DNA of 64,000 bases from Leifsonia sp. Leaf336 (GTDB lineage Bacteria; Actinomycetota; Actinomycetes; Actinomycetales; Microbacteriaceae), in the NCBI RefSeq assembly GCF_001423695.1, contig NZ_LMOZ01000001.1, forward strand, positions 1,126,443 to 1,190,442, in the 5' to 3' direction. This document shows, piece by piece, positions 39,175 to 46,568 of the stretch. The notes under the pieces are model-generated. The model was not told the DNA's origin. It did not search any database and saw nothing but the letters and a program-made list of their open reading frames with translations. Each line of letters opens with the position of its first letter. Positions within the stretch are counted from its first letter, which is position 1. Both the position numbers and the translations under genes were made by a program.

Positions 39175-39645
39175 ATGAGACGCTCGCGTCTGCTCGCGGT
39201 CCCGGTCGCGGCCCTCCTGGTGCTGGGGGTCGCGCCGGCTCTCGCGGGCTGCAGCTTCCAGACGGTCGTGAAGAACGTCACCGGCGGCAACGTGGACATC
39301 GGCGGGAACAAGGTCCCCGCCGACTTCCCGTCTTCCGTCCCGCTGTTCTCGGGCGCGGTCGTCTTCGGAGCGAGCGTCGGCAGCGGTCACGGCAAGGTCT
39401 GGAACGTGACGGTCAAGGTGCCCGACGCGAAGGCCTACGCGGACATCCAGAAGCAGCTGACCGACGCCGGTTTCAGCGGCCAGTTCGGTGCGCAGGGCCC
39501 CGACGGCGGAGGCACGGGCACGTTCGCGAACGACCAGTACGGCGTCCTCGTCGTGGTCACCGACGCCGGCAGCAACGGCTGGGTCGCCAACTATTCGGTG
39601 TCTCGCGCCGCCGTCGATTCACCCACGCCGACGCCGACGCCGTAG
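39175..39645 (+). CDS. Small secreted lipoprotein, unknown function
   Basis: This 156-residue protein has a lipoprotein signal (RRSRLLAVPVAALLVLG, lipobox ALAGC, Cys26), a globular region with a VPADFPSSVPLFSGAVVFGA-like start and a Thr-Pro tail (PTPTPTP). I recognise no named family. A CATAAT box (39163-39168) ends 6 nt before the ATG, so the message is probably leaderless and independent of typA, which ends 26 nt upstream. It converges with efeB, whose stop codon is 9 nt away. Confidence 0.78.
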   Translation: MRRSRLLAVPVAALLVLGVAPALAGCSFQTVVKNVTGGNVDIGGNKVPADFPSSVPLFSGAVVFGASVGSGHGKVWNVTVKVPDAKAYADIQKQLTDAGFSGQFGAQGPDGGGTGTFANDQYGVLVVVTDAGSNGWVANYSVSRAAVDSPTPTPTP

Positions 39646-39654
39646 CAGTAATCG

Positions 39655-40926
39655 CTACGCGAACAGCCCCGCCCCGACGTACGACCCCTCGCGTACTCCC
39701 GGCGGCACGGCGAAGATCGCCGAGCCGACGTGCTTGAGGTATTCGTTCATCAGGTCGTTCTTCGCCAGCCGGTTCTGGATCGGGATGAACTGCGTGCGCG
39801 GGTCGCGCTGGAAGGCGATGAAGAAGAGGCCCGCGTTCAGTCTGCCCAGGTCGTCGTTGCCGTCGACGAAGTTGTAGCCGCGCCGAAGCAGCTGCGCGCC
39901 GTCGTTCATCGAGGGGTGCGCGAGGCGCACGTGCGAGTCCGGGTCGATCTTGGTGCCGCCGGCCGGCGACAGCGCGAGGAAGTTCGGCTCCGTGAACTCC
40001 GTCCCGCCCGACAGCGGTGCGCCCTCGCCCTTGTCGCGGCCGATGATGCGCTCCTGCTCGCCCAGCTGCTGACGGTCCCAGGTCTCGATGACCATGCGGA
40101 TCTTGCGGGCGACGAGGTACGAACCGCCGTGCATCCATGACGACCCGTCGGATGCCGCCGCCCAGACCTGGTCGTCGACGATGGTGGAGTCCTCCGCCTT
40201 GATGTTGGCCGTGCCGTCCTTGAATCCGAACAGGTTGCGCGGCGTCGCCTGGCTGCGGGAGGTCGAGGAGGTGCGCCCGAAGCCCAGCTGCGACCAGCGG
40301 ATGGCCGCACGGCCGAACGCGATGCGCGACAGGTTGCGGATGGCGTGCACGGCGACCTGGGGGTCCTCGCTGCACGCCTGCACGCAGAGGTCGCCACCGG
40401 TGAGGGCGTCGATGAGGGCATCGCCGGGGAAGTGCGGGAGGTCGACCAGGGCGGCGGGCCGCTTGCCCGCGATCCCGAACCGGTCGGTTCCGTCGGCGGC
40501 CCGGAAGAGCGTCGGGCCGAACCCGAACGTCAGCGTGAGACCGCCCGGGGGGAGGTCGAGCGCCTCCCCGGTGTCGTCGGGCGGAGCGTCGGATGGCCCG
40601 GACGCCGGGCCGTACGTGCCGGCCGCCTCGCCCTGCGTCATCCGCGCGGCCGCCACCGTCCAGTCGCGCAGCAGCTCGATGAGGCCCTCGCGGTCGAGAC
40701 CCGGGGCGACGTCGAATGCCGCGAAATGCAGGCGGTCCTGCGCCGGGGTGACGATCCCGGCCTGGTTGGCCCCGTAGAAGGGATAGGTCGCGTCGGAGGG
40801 GGAGCTGCCGACCGCGTGGCCCACGGCCGCTCCGGCCCCGAACCCGACGATGCCGGCCCCGACGGCGGCGCCGGCGAGGCCGAGCATCCCGCGCCGGGAC
40901 AGGCCGGCCGACTTCTCCTCGCTCAT
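39655..40926 (-). CDS. efeB: DyP-type heme peroxidase/deferrochelatase EfeB
   Basis: This is a 423-residue Tat-exported DyP peroxidase. The signal carries LSRRGMLGLAG (twin Arg at about residues 10-11) and a long hydrophobic stretch without lipobox. The DyP motif is GFKDGTAN (distal Asp), and the proximal heme His is likely in DSHVRLAHP. It is the third gene of efeU-efeO-efeB, where EfeB oxidises Fe(II) or handles heme outside the membrane. The ATG lies 7 nt after the efeO stop codon. Confidence 0.95.
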   Translation of the reverse strand: MSEEKSAGLSRRGMLGLAGAAVGAGIVGFGAGAAVGHAVGSSPSDATYPFYGANQAGIVTPAQDRLHFAAFDVAPGLDREGLIELLRDWTVAAARMTQGEAAGTYGPASGPSDAPPDDTGEALDLPPGGLTLTFGFGPTLFRAADGTDRFGIAGKRPAALVDLPHFPGDALIDALTGGDLCVQACSEDPQVAVHAIRNLSRIAFGRAAIRWSQLGFGRTSSTSRSQATPRNLFGFKDGTANIKAEDSTIVDDQVWAAASDGSSWMHGGSYLVARKIRMVIETWDRQQLGEQERIIGRDKGEGAPLSGGTEFTEPNFLALSPAGGTKIDPDSHVRLAHPSMNDGAQLLRRGYNFVDGNDDLGRLNAGLFFIAFQRDPRTQFIPIQNRLAKNDLMNEYLKHVGSAIFAVPPGVREGSYVGAGLFA

Positions 40927-40933
40927 CCGGCTC

Positions 40934-42115
40934 CTACTTGACCAGGATCGAGGTGAGCTGGCTGAGCGGCTCGCTCAAGGCGTTGACGGAGTCCGAGAGC
41001 TCCTTCACCTGCGCGGTCGTCAGCTGGGTGTATGCGACGTAGCCGTCGCCGGACGCGTACTGCGCGAGCAGGGTGTCGATCGTCGCGAACTCGCTGTCGA
41101 GCTTCTTGGCGGTCGTCGTGCCCGTGCTGCCCTTCTGGAGCAGGATCGCCCGGACGTTGCCGTAGGCGACCTCCGCGCCCTCGACGTTGGCCTTGAAGTC
41201 CCACAGATCGGTGTGCGAGAACGTCTCCTCCTCGCCGGTGATCTTGCTGCGCGAGACCTCCTCCATCAGGCCGCTGGCGCCGTTGGAGATCTGGTCGAGG
41301 GTCAGCGTGAAGTCCTTGGCGTAGACCAGGTCGTAGAGCTTCTGCGTGTCGGCCACGAGCTGGTCGCCGAGGGCCTTGCGGCCCATGGTGTCGGACGGCG
41401 TGAACCCGGCGGGAGCCCAGAGGTCCTTCTCGATGCGGTGCCAGCCGGTCCAGGTCTGACCCTGCTCGAGGTCGGCCTCGCGGAGGTCGAGAGCGGGGTC
41501 GATGTCGCCGAACTGCTCAGCGGTCGGCTCGATGCGCTCATAGAAGGAGCGCGCGACGGGGTACTGCGTGCGTGCGGCCGCGTCGTCGCCGGCCTCGTAG
41601 GCGGCGGCGAACGTCTTCGTGGCGGTGAGCAGCTGCCCGGTCTGATCCTTGACGTAGCTGACGTAGTTGGTCACCGCCTGCGCGACCTGCTTGCTCTCGC
41701 TCGCGGTCTTGGTGTCGGCGGACCCCTTGGTCACCGAGAACTTCGCGAGCGAGGTGGGATTGCCGACCATACCCTTCTTGCAGGCGGTGAAGTAGCTGCC
41801 CTCGGCCAGCTGGACCACGTAATTCACCGTGGTGCCCGGACCGATGTTCTCCTTCTCGCCCGCGATGCGGAGCTTGTCCTGCGCGAGAACCTCGAACTCG
41901 TTGACGTCCGAGCCGCTGTTCGTCACCTGGAACGTGATCGGGCCCGCGGGCGCGGTCGCCGTCTTCACCGTGCAGGAGCTGTCGGTGAGCGTGACCTGGA
42001 TGGCCTCGGCGTCGGCGGAGGCCTTGTTCGGCACGCAGCCGGTGAGGGCGAGCGCCAGGGCGGCGGTACCAGCGAGGAGGCCGGCGGTCGTGCCGAGGTG
42101 ACGGAGTCGGGGCAT
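40934..42115 (-). CDS. efeO: Iron-uptake lipoprotein EfeO (cupredoxin plus imelysin-like M75)
   Basis: This is a 393-residue lipoprotein. The signal ends ALALTGC (lipobox), followed by a cupredoxin-like domain (about 35-130, CTVKTATAPAG and YFTACKKGMVGN) and an imelysin/M75 domain (about 140-393) with the conserved HxxE in GWHRIEKDLW. EfeO binds extracytoplasmic iron and feeds it to EfeU. I start it at the ATG at 42115. It lies between efeU and efeB in one leftward operon. Confidence 0.95.
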   Translation of the reverse strand: MPRLRHLGTTAGLLAGTAALALALTGCVPNKASADAEAIQVTLTDSSCTVKTATAPAGPITFQVTNSGSDVNEFEVLAQDKLRIAGEKENIGPGTTVNYVVQLAEGSYFTACKKGMVGNPTSLAKFSVTKGSADTKTASESKQVAQAVTNYVSYVKDQTGQLLTATKTFAAAYEAGDDAAARTQYPVARSFYERIEPTAEQFGDIDPALDLREADLEQGQTWTGWHRIEKDLWAPAGFTPSDTMGRKALGDQLVADTQKLYDLVYAKDFTLTLDQISNGASGLMEEVSRSKITGEEETFSHTDLWDFKANVEGAEVAYGNVRAILLQKGSTGTTTAKKLDSEFATIDTLLAQYASGDGYVAYTQLTTAQVKELSDSVNALSEPLSQLTSILVK

Positions 42116-42168
42116 GGGGGTGCTGTGCTTTCTGCTCTGGTGAGGTTCGGGAGGGAGTGCGGGGTGGA

Positions 42169-43038
42169 TCAGGAGGCGACGTGCGCCTGCGGGACCTGCG
42201 CGGCCGCCGGTTTCGCCGGCGTCGCGGCTGCCCTGTGGGTGGACCGGTGCTGACGCAGATAGAAGTACCCGACCACGACGATGTAGCCGACCCAGGCGAT
42301 CACCTGGAACCAGGTGGGCGACGGGTTGAAGTTGAGGATGCCGGCGAGCGCGGTCCCGTACCAGCTCGACGCCGGGATCACGGCGCTGATGTCGTAGGCG
42401 TGGATGCCTGCGCCGGGGATCACGCCGGCCTCCTGCAGATCGCCGATGCCGTACGCGAGCACTCCGCCCGCGACGATAACGAGGAACGCGCCGGTCCAAG
42501 TGAAGAACGTGCCGAGGTTGATGCGGACCATCCCGCGATAGAGCAGGAAACCGAGGACCGCTGCGGTGATCAGGCCGAGGATCGCGCCGATGACGGGCTC
42601 CCAGCCGCCGCCGATGCTGGCGACCGTCGCCCAGACGAACAGGGCCGTCTCGATGCCCTCGCGGCCCACGCTGAGCATCGCAAGGATGACGACGCCCCAC
42701 CCGGCGCCGACGAGCACGGAGTCGAGCCTGCCCTGCAGCGTCGACTTCATGCTGCGCGCCGTCTTGCCCATCCAGAAGATCATCCAGGTGACGAACCCGA
42801 CGGCGACGAGCGACAGGGTGCCGCCGACGATCTCCTGCGCCTCGAAGCTGAGCCCGTACGGCCCCCAGGTCAGCAGCGCCCCGATCCCGAGCGGGACGAC
42901 CAGGGCGATGCCCACGCCGATCCAGAGTTTCGAGAGGACGTCCCGTCGGCCGACCTTCACCACGTAGGCGACGAGGATGGTGACGATGAGCGCCATTTCG
43001 AGGCCTTCGCGGAGGCCGATCAGGTAGTTCGCGAGCAC
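42169..43038 (-). CDS. efeU: Ferrous/ferric iron permease EfeU (FTR1 family)
   Basis: This 289-residue membrane protein has seven predicted helices. The two iron-binding REXXE motifs are REGLE (residues 10-14) and REGIE (in SVGREGIETALF, near residue 128). It is the first gene of efeUOB and sits downstream of an iron box. The C-terminal tail is rich in Ala/Pro/His. It imports iron delivered by EfeO after oxidation by EfeB. Confidence 0.96.
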   Translation of the reverse strand: MLANYLIGLREGLEMALIVTILVAYVVKVGRRDVLSKLWIGVGIALVVPLGIGALLTWGPYGLSFEAQEIVGGTLSLVAVGFVTWMIFWMGKTARSMKSTLQGRLDSVLVGAGWGVVILAMLSVGREGIETALFVWATVASIGGGWEPVIGAILGLITAAVLGFLLYRGMVRINLGTFFTWTGAFLVIVAGGVLAYGIGDLQEAGVIPGAGIHAYDISAVIPASSWYGTALAGILNFNPSPTWFQVIAWVGYIVVVGYFYLRQHRSTHRAAATPAKPAAAQVPQAHVAS

Positions 43039-43066
43039 AGAGGACCTTCGGACGGAGGTGGGGGAG

Positions 43067-43085
43067 GTTGGTAAGGCTAACCTTA
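43067..43085. promoter_or_regulatory. DtxR/IdeR-type iron box upstream of efeUOB
   Basis: GTTGGTAAGGCTAACCTTA matches the DtxR/IdeR consensus TTAGGTTAGGCTAACCTAA at 14-15 of 19 positions, including the full core GGCTAACCT. It lies 29 nt upstream of efeU and 53 nt upstream of the divergent membrane-protein gene. Iron-loaded DtxR-type repressor should shut off efe expression. Confidence 0.82.
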
Positions 43086-43137
43086 CTCGCTCGACTCTAG
43101 ATCACCTCCGCCGACCGTGTCCAGCTAGGATTCGAAG

Positions 43138-43530
43138 ATGCCCAGCCGGATCGTCAACGCCGTGCTCCTCGTGCTCGCCGGCGCGGTCGTCGGCGGTATC
43201 GGCACCGTCGCGCACCAGATCACCGTCACCTGGGGAGTGCCGATCCCGCTCGGCCTGATCGGCTCCCTCGTCTGCTACACGGCCCTGCTCGTGGGGCTGC
43301 GCCTGCTCGGTGACTCGCGCTGGCCGGCCCTCTGCGCGGCTCTGGGGGCGATCGCCGTGATCCTGCTGTTCACGCAGCAGAGTCCGGGAGGTTCGGTGCT
43401 GATCCCGAACAACATGATCGGCCAGATCTGGCTCGTCGGCCCCATTCTCATCGCCGCCGTCGTCGTCTCGTGGCCCGACCTGCGCGGTCGTCGCAGGGAG
43501 GCCGCCGCCGTCGAGGCGCGGACGTCCTAA
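43138..43530 (+). CDS. Small four-helix membrane protein, unknown function
   Basis: This 130-residue protein has four predicted membrane helices (about residues 5-27, 35-55, 62-78 and 92-110) and a basic C-terminal tail (DLRGRRREAAAVEA). It resembles actinobacterial DUF6113-type proteins, but that assignment is tentative. A TAGGAT box (43126-43131) ends 6 nt before the ATG, indicating a leaderless transcript. The ferredoxin gene starts 45 nt after its stop. Confidence 0.75.
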   Translation: MPSRIVNAVLLVLAGAVVGGIGTVAHQITVTWGVPIPLGLIGSLVCYTALLVGLRLLGDSRWPALCAALGAIAVILLFTQQSPGGSVLIPNNMIGQIWLVGPILIAAVVVSWPDLRGRRREAAAVEARTS

Positions 43531-43575
43531 GCTAGAGAGACAGCCTCCCGTTTCGCGAAGGGAATCCGAAGCACA

Positions 43576-43896
43576 GTGACCTACGTCATCGCCCTCCCGT
43601 GTGTCGATGTGAAAGACCGCGCCTGCATCGACGAATGCCCCGTCGACTGCATCTACGAGGGCGAACGCTCGCTGTACATCCACCCGGACGAATGCGTCGA
43701 CTGCGGGGCCTGCGAGCCGGTCTGCCCGGTGGAGGCGATCTACTACGAAGACGACCTCCCCGAGGAGTGGGCCGACTACTACAAGGCCAACGTGGAGTTC
43801 TTCGACGACATCGGCTCGCCCGGCGGCGCGGCCAAGGTCGGCGTGATCGCCAAGGATCACCCGGTCATCGCTGCGCTGCCGCCGCAGGCGCACTGA
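43576..43896 (+). CDS. fdxA: Seven-iron ferredoxin (3Fe-4S/4Fe-4S), FdxA
   Basis: This is a 106-residue electron carrier. The first cluster region is [17 protein letters not shown] (Cys at 9, 17, 21 and 25) and the second is [11 protein letters not shown] (residues about 40-50), the arrangement of mycobacterial FdxA/FdxC. The C-terminal half is acidic. The start is GTG. The dapC start is one base after its stop codon, an adjacency widely kept in actinobacteria. Its redox partner cannot be read from here; cytochrome P450 or pyruvate-type oxidoreductases are usual. Confidence 0.95.
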   Translation: MTYVIALPCVDVKDRACIDECPVDCIYEGERSLYIHPDECVDCGACEPVCPVEAIYYEDDLPEEWADYYKANVEFFDDIGSPGGAAKVGVIAKDHPVIAALPPQAH

Positions 43897-43897
43897 C

Positions 43898-45043
43898 GTG
43901 GCGCTCGGAGAGCTTCCCGAGTACCCCTGGGACCTGATGGCGCCCTTCGCGGCGCGCGCCAGGGAGGCCGTGCCGGGCGACGGTTCGTCCGGTGACGCCT
44001 CCGGAGTCGTCGACCTGTCGATCGGGTCGCCCGTCGACCCGACCCCCGACCTGATCCGCCGTGCTCTGGCCGACGCGACCGACGCCCACGCCTACCCGCA
44101 GACCGTCGGCACGCCTGCGCTGCGGGAGGCCATCGCCTCCTGGTTCGACCGTCGCCGCGGCGTTCCGGGGCTCACCCGCGAGGACGTGCTTCCCACGATC
44201 GGCTCCAAGGAGCTCGTCGCCTTCCTCCCGTTCTTCCTCGGTCTGGGGGAGGGGGACGCCGTCGTGCATCCGCGAGCGGCCTACCCCACCTACGCGATCG
44301 GCGCCGCTTTCGCCGGCGCGGAGGCCGTCGCGAGCGACGACCCGGCCGACTGGCCGGCGAACACGCGCCTGGTCTGGCTGAACAGCCCGGGCAACCCGGA
44401 CGGACGGGTGCTGTCGGTAGACGAGCTGGCCTCCGCGGTCGCCCACGCCCGCGAGCTCGGCGCGGTGGTCGCGAGCGACGAGTGCTACGCGGAGCTCGGC
44501 TGGGACCGCCCGTGGGACGACGAGCCCATCCCGAGCGTCCTCGACCCCCGCGTGATCGGCGACGACCGCTCCGACGTGCTCGCTGTCTACTCGCTGAGCA
44601 AGCAGTCCAATCTCGCCGGGTACCGCGCCGCGTTCGTCGCCGGCGACCCGCGCCTGATCGCCCGTCTCACCACCGTGCGCAAGCACGCGGGACTTATGCT
44701 GCCCTCCCCGTTGCAGGCCGCCATGGTCGTCGCCCTGGGCGACGACGCACACGTCGCGCAGCAGCGCGAGCGCTACCGAGCCCGCCGCGAGCTCCTGAAG
44801 CCCGCGCTGGAGGCCGCCGGCTTCCGGATCGACCGCAGCGAGGCCGGGCTCTACCTGTGGGCGACCGAGGGGCGCGACGCCTGGGAGAGCATCGGCCGGC
44901 TCGCCGACCTCGGCATCATCGCCGGCCCCGGCGTCTTCTACGGCGACTACTACCCCGAGCACGTGCGCCTCTCGCTGACCGCGACCGACGAGCGGATCGC
45001 GACCGCGGCCTCCCGACTGCGGGCGTTTGGAGAGACCCTCTAA
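43898..45043 (+). CDS. dapC: Succinyldiaminopimelate transaminase
   Basis: This 381-residue class I/II aminotransferase acts in the succinylase branch of lysine and cell-wall meso-diaminopimelate synthesis. The PLP lysine is in YSLSKQSNLAGYR, the phosphate/aldimine-binding Asp/Tyr in VVASDECYAELGW, and WLNSPGNPDG is the family NPxG block. The start is GTG, one base after fdxA, so both share a message. The conserved fdxA-dapC order supports the DapC call over other aspartate-aminotransferase-like enzymes. Confidence 0.93.
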   Translation: MALGELPEYPWDLMAPFAARAREAVPGDGSSGDASGVVDLSIGSPVDPTPDLIRRALADATDAHAYPQTVGTPALREAIASWFDRRRGVPGLTREDVLPTIGSKELVAFLPFFLGLGEGDAVVHPRAAYPTYAIGAAFAGAEAVASDDPADWPANTRLVWLNSPGNPDGRVLSVDELASAVAHARELGAVVASDECYAELGWDRPWDDEPIPSVLDPRVIGDDRSDVLAVYSLSKQSNLAGYRAAFVAGDPRLIARLTTVRKHAGLMLPSPLQAAMVVALGDDAHVAQQRERYRARRELLKPALEAAGFRIDRSEAGLYLWATEGRDAWESIGRLADLGIIAGPGVFYGDYYPEHVRLSLTATDERIATAASRLRAFGETL

Positions 45044-45173
45044 CCATCGATCGCCTCCTTTGCGCGATGCGACAGTTGTCGCGCGGGTTGGCTAGGCTGT
45101 ACCAGCACGGCTTCTCAGTGACGCTGACACGAACGGCGCGCGAAGCATCCCGAAGACCCCACCAGGAGGCGTT

Positions 45174-46553
45174 GTGAGCGGACTCGGCACCGATCAGGCC
45201 GGAACCGATCAGGCCGGCACCGAGCAGGCTGGAACGGACCAGCCGCAGGCGGAGCAGCGCGGCCCCGCCGGCGAGGCCGCCGTCGCGCAGCTGCGCTACC
45301 CGGGTGGAGTCGCCGAGTTCCCGATCCTGCCGAGCACGCAGGGCGCGTCGAGCATCGACCTCTCGAGCCTGACCAAGCAGACCGGGCTGACCAGCCTCGA
45401 CTACGGATTCGTCAACACGGCTGCGACCCGCTCGGCCATCACGTACATCGACGGCGACGCGGGCATCCTGCGCTACCGTGGCTACCCGATCGAGCAGGTA
45501 GCGGAGCACTCGACCTTCCTCGAGGTGGCCTGGCTGCTCATCCACGGGGAGCTGCCCACGCCGGCCGAGCTCGCCGACTTCGACGAGCGCATCCGCCGTC
45601 ACACCCTCCTGCACGAAGACCTTCGTCGCTTCTTCGACGCCCTGCCGCATGACGCGCACCCGATGTCGGTGCTCTCCAGCGCCGTCTCGGCCCTGTCGAC
45701 CTTCTACCAGGACTCGCTCAGCGTGCACGACCCGGAGCAGGTCGAGCTCTCGACCGTCCGCCTTCTCGCCAAGCTCCCCGTGATCGCGGCGTACGCGCAC
45801 AAGAAGAGCATCGGCCAGGCGTTCCTCTACCCCGACAACTCGCTGAGCTTCGTGGACAACTTCCTGCGGCTCAACTTCGGCACCATGGCCGAGCCGTACG
45901 AGGTGAACCCGGTGCTCTCGCGCGCGCTGGAGCGTCTGCTCATCCTGCACGAGGACCACGAGCAGAACGCCTCCACCTCGACCGTGCGGCTCGTCGGCTC
46001 CACCCAGGCGAACCTCTTCGCGTCGGTCTCCGCCGGCATCAACGCCCTCTACGGCCCGCTCCACGGCGGTGCGAACGAGGCCGTCCTGCAGATGCTCGCG
46101 GGCATCCGCGACTCCGGCGAGAGTGTGCAGAAGTTCGTCGAGCGCGTGAAGAACAAGGAGTCCGGCGTCAAGCTGATGGGCTTCGGGCACCGCGTCTACA
46201 AGAACTTCGACCCGCGCGCCAAGCTGGTGAAGCAGTCGGCCGACGAAGTGCTCGCCGCGCTCGGTGTGCACGACCCGCTGCTCGACATCGCGAAGGAGCT
46301 CGAGGAGGTCGCGCTCGCCGACCAGTACTTCGTCGACCGCCGCCTCTACCCGAACGTCGACTTCTACACCGGCGTGATCTACAAGGCGATGGGCTTCCCG
46401 ACGCGCATGTTCACCGTGCTGTTCGCGATCGGCCGCGTCCCGGGCTGGATCGCCCACTGGCGCGAGATGACGCAGGACCCGAGCACCAAGATCGGGCGCC
46501 CGCAGCAGCTGTACGTCGGCGACGCCGAGCGCAGCTGGCCTGCCGGCCGCTGA
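45174..46553 (+). CDS. gltA: Citrate synthase (type II) with a repeat-bearing N-terminus
   Basis: This is a 459-residue citrate synthase condensing oxaloacetate and acetyl-CoA. Catalytic residues sit in the usual blocks: PLHGGANEAVLQML (His), GFGHRVYKNFDPRA (His) and a late VDFYTGVIYKAMG (Asp). Length and the extended N-terminus fit the hexameric NADH-sensitive type II group. Unusually, residues 5-23 are imperfect copies of GTDQA (45186-45242). The start is GTG, with AGGAGG 5 nt upstream. A TAGGCT box at 45093-45098 is the probable -10. Confidence 0.96.
   Translation: MSGLGTDQAGTDQAGTEQAGTDQPQAEQRGPAGEAAVAQLRYPGGVAEFPILPSTQGASSIDLSSLTKQTGLTSLDYGFVNTAATRSAITYIDGDAGILRYRGYPIEQVAEHSTFLEVAWLLIHGELPTPAELADFDERIRRHTLLHEDLRRFFDALPHDAHPMSVLSSAVSALSTFYQDSLSVHDPEQVELSTVRLLAKLPVIAAYAHKKSIGQAFLYPDNSLSFVDNFLRLNFGTMAEPYEVNPVLSRALERLLILHEDHEQNASTSTVRLVGSTQANLFASVSAGINALYGPLHGGANEAVLQMLAGIRDSGESVQKFVERVKNKESGVKLMGFGHRVYKNFDPRAKLVKQSADEVLAALGVHDPLLDIAKELEEVALADQYFVDRRLYPNVDFYTGVIYKAMGFPTRMFTVLFAIGRVPGWIAHWREMTQDPSTKIGRPQQLYVGDAERSWPAGR
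45186..45242 (+). repeat. 15-bp tandem repeat encoding GTDQA units in gltA
   Basis: Nearly four units of GGCACCGATCAGGCC-like sequence follow each other (unit starts 45186, 45201, 45216, 45231), encoding GTDQA, GTDQA, GTEQA and GTDQ. Third-position differences between units show that they are not a very recent expansion. They lie ahead of the conserved citrate synthase fold and probably form a disordered tail. Confidence 0.85.
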
Positions 46554-46568
46554 CCCCGTCGCCCCGGC

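Noticed and set aside
45076-45098. TTGTCG and TAGGCT as a promoter pair for gltA
   Set aside because: The spacer would be only 11 bp; the TAGGCT -10 is plausible but its -35 partner is not identified.
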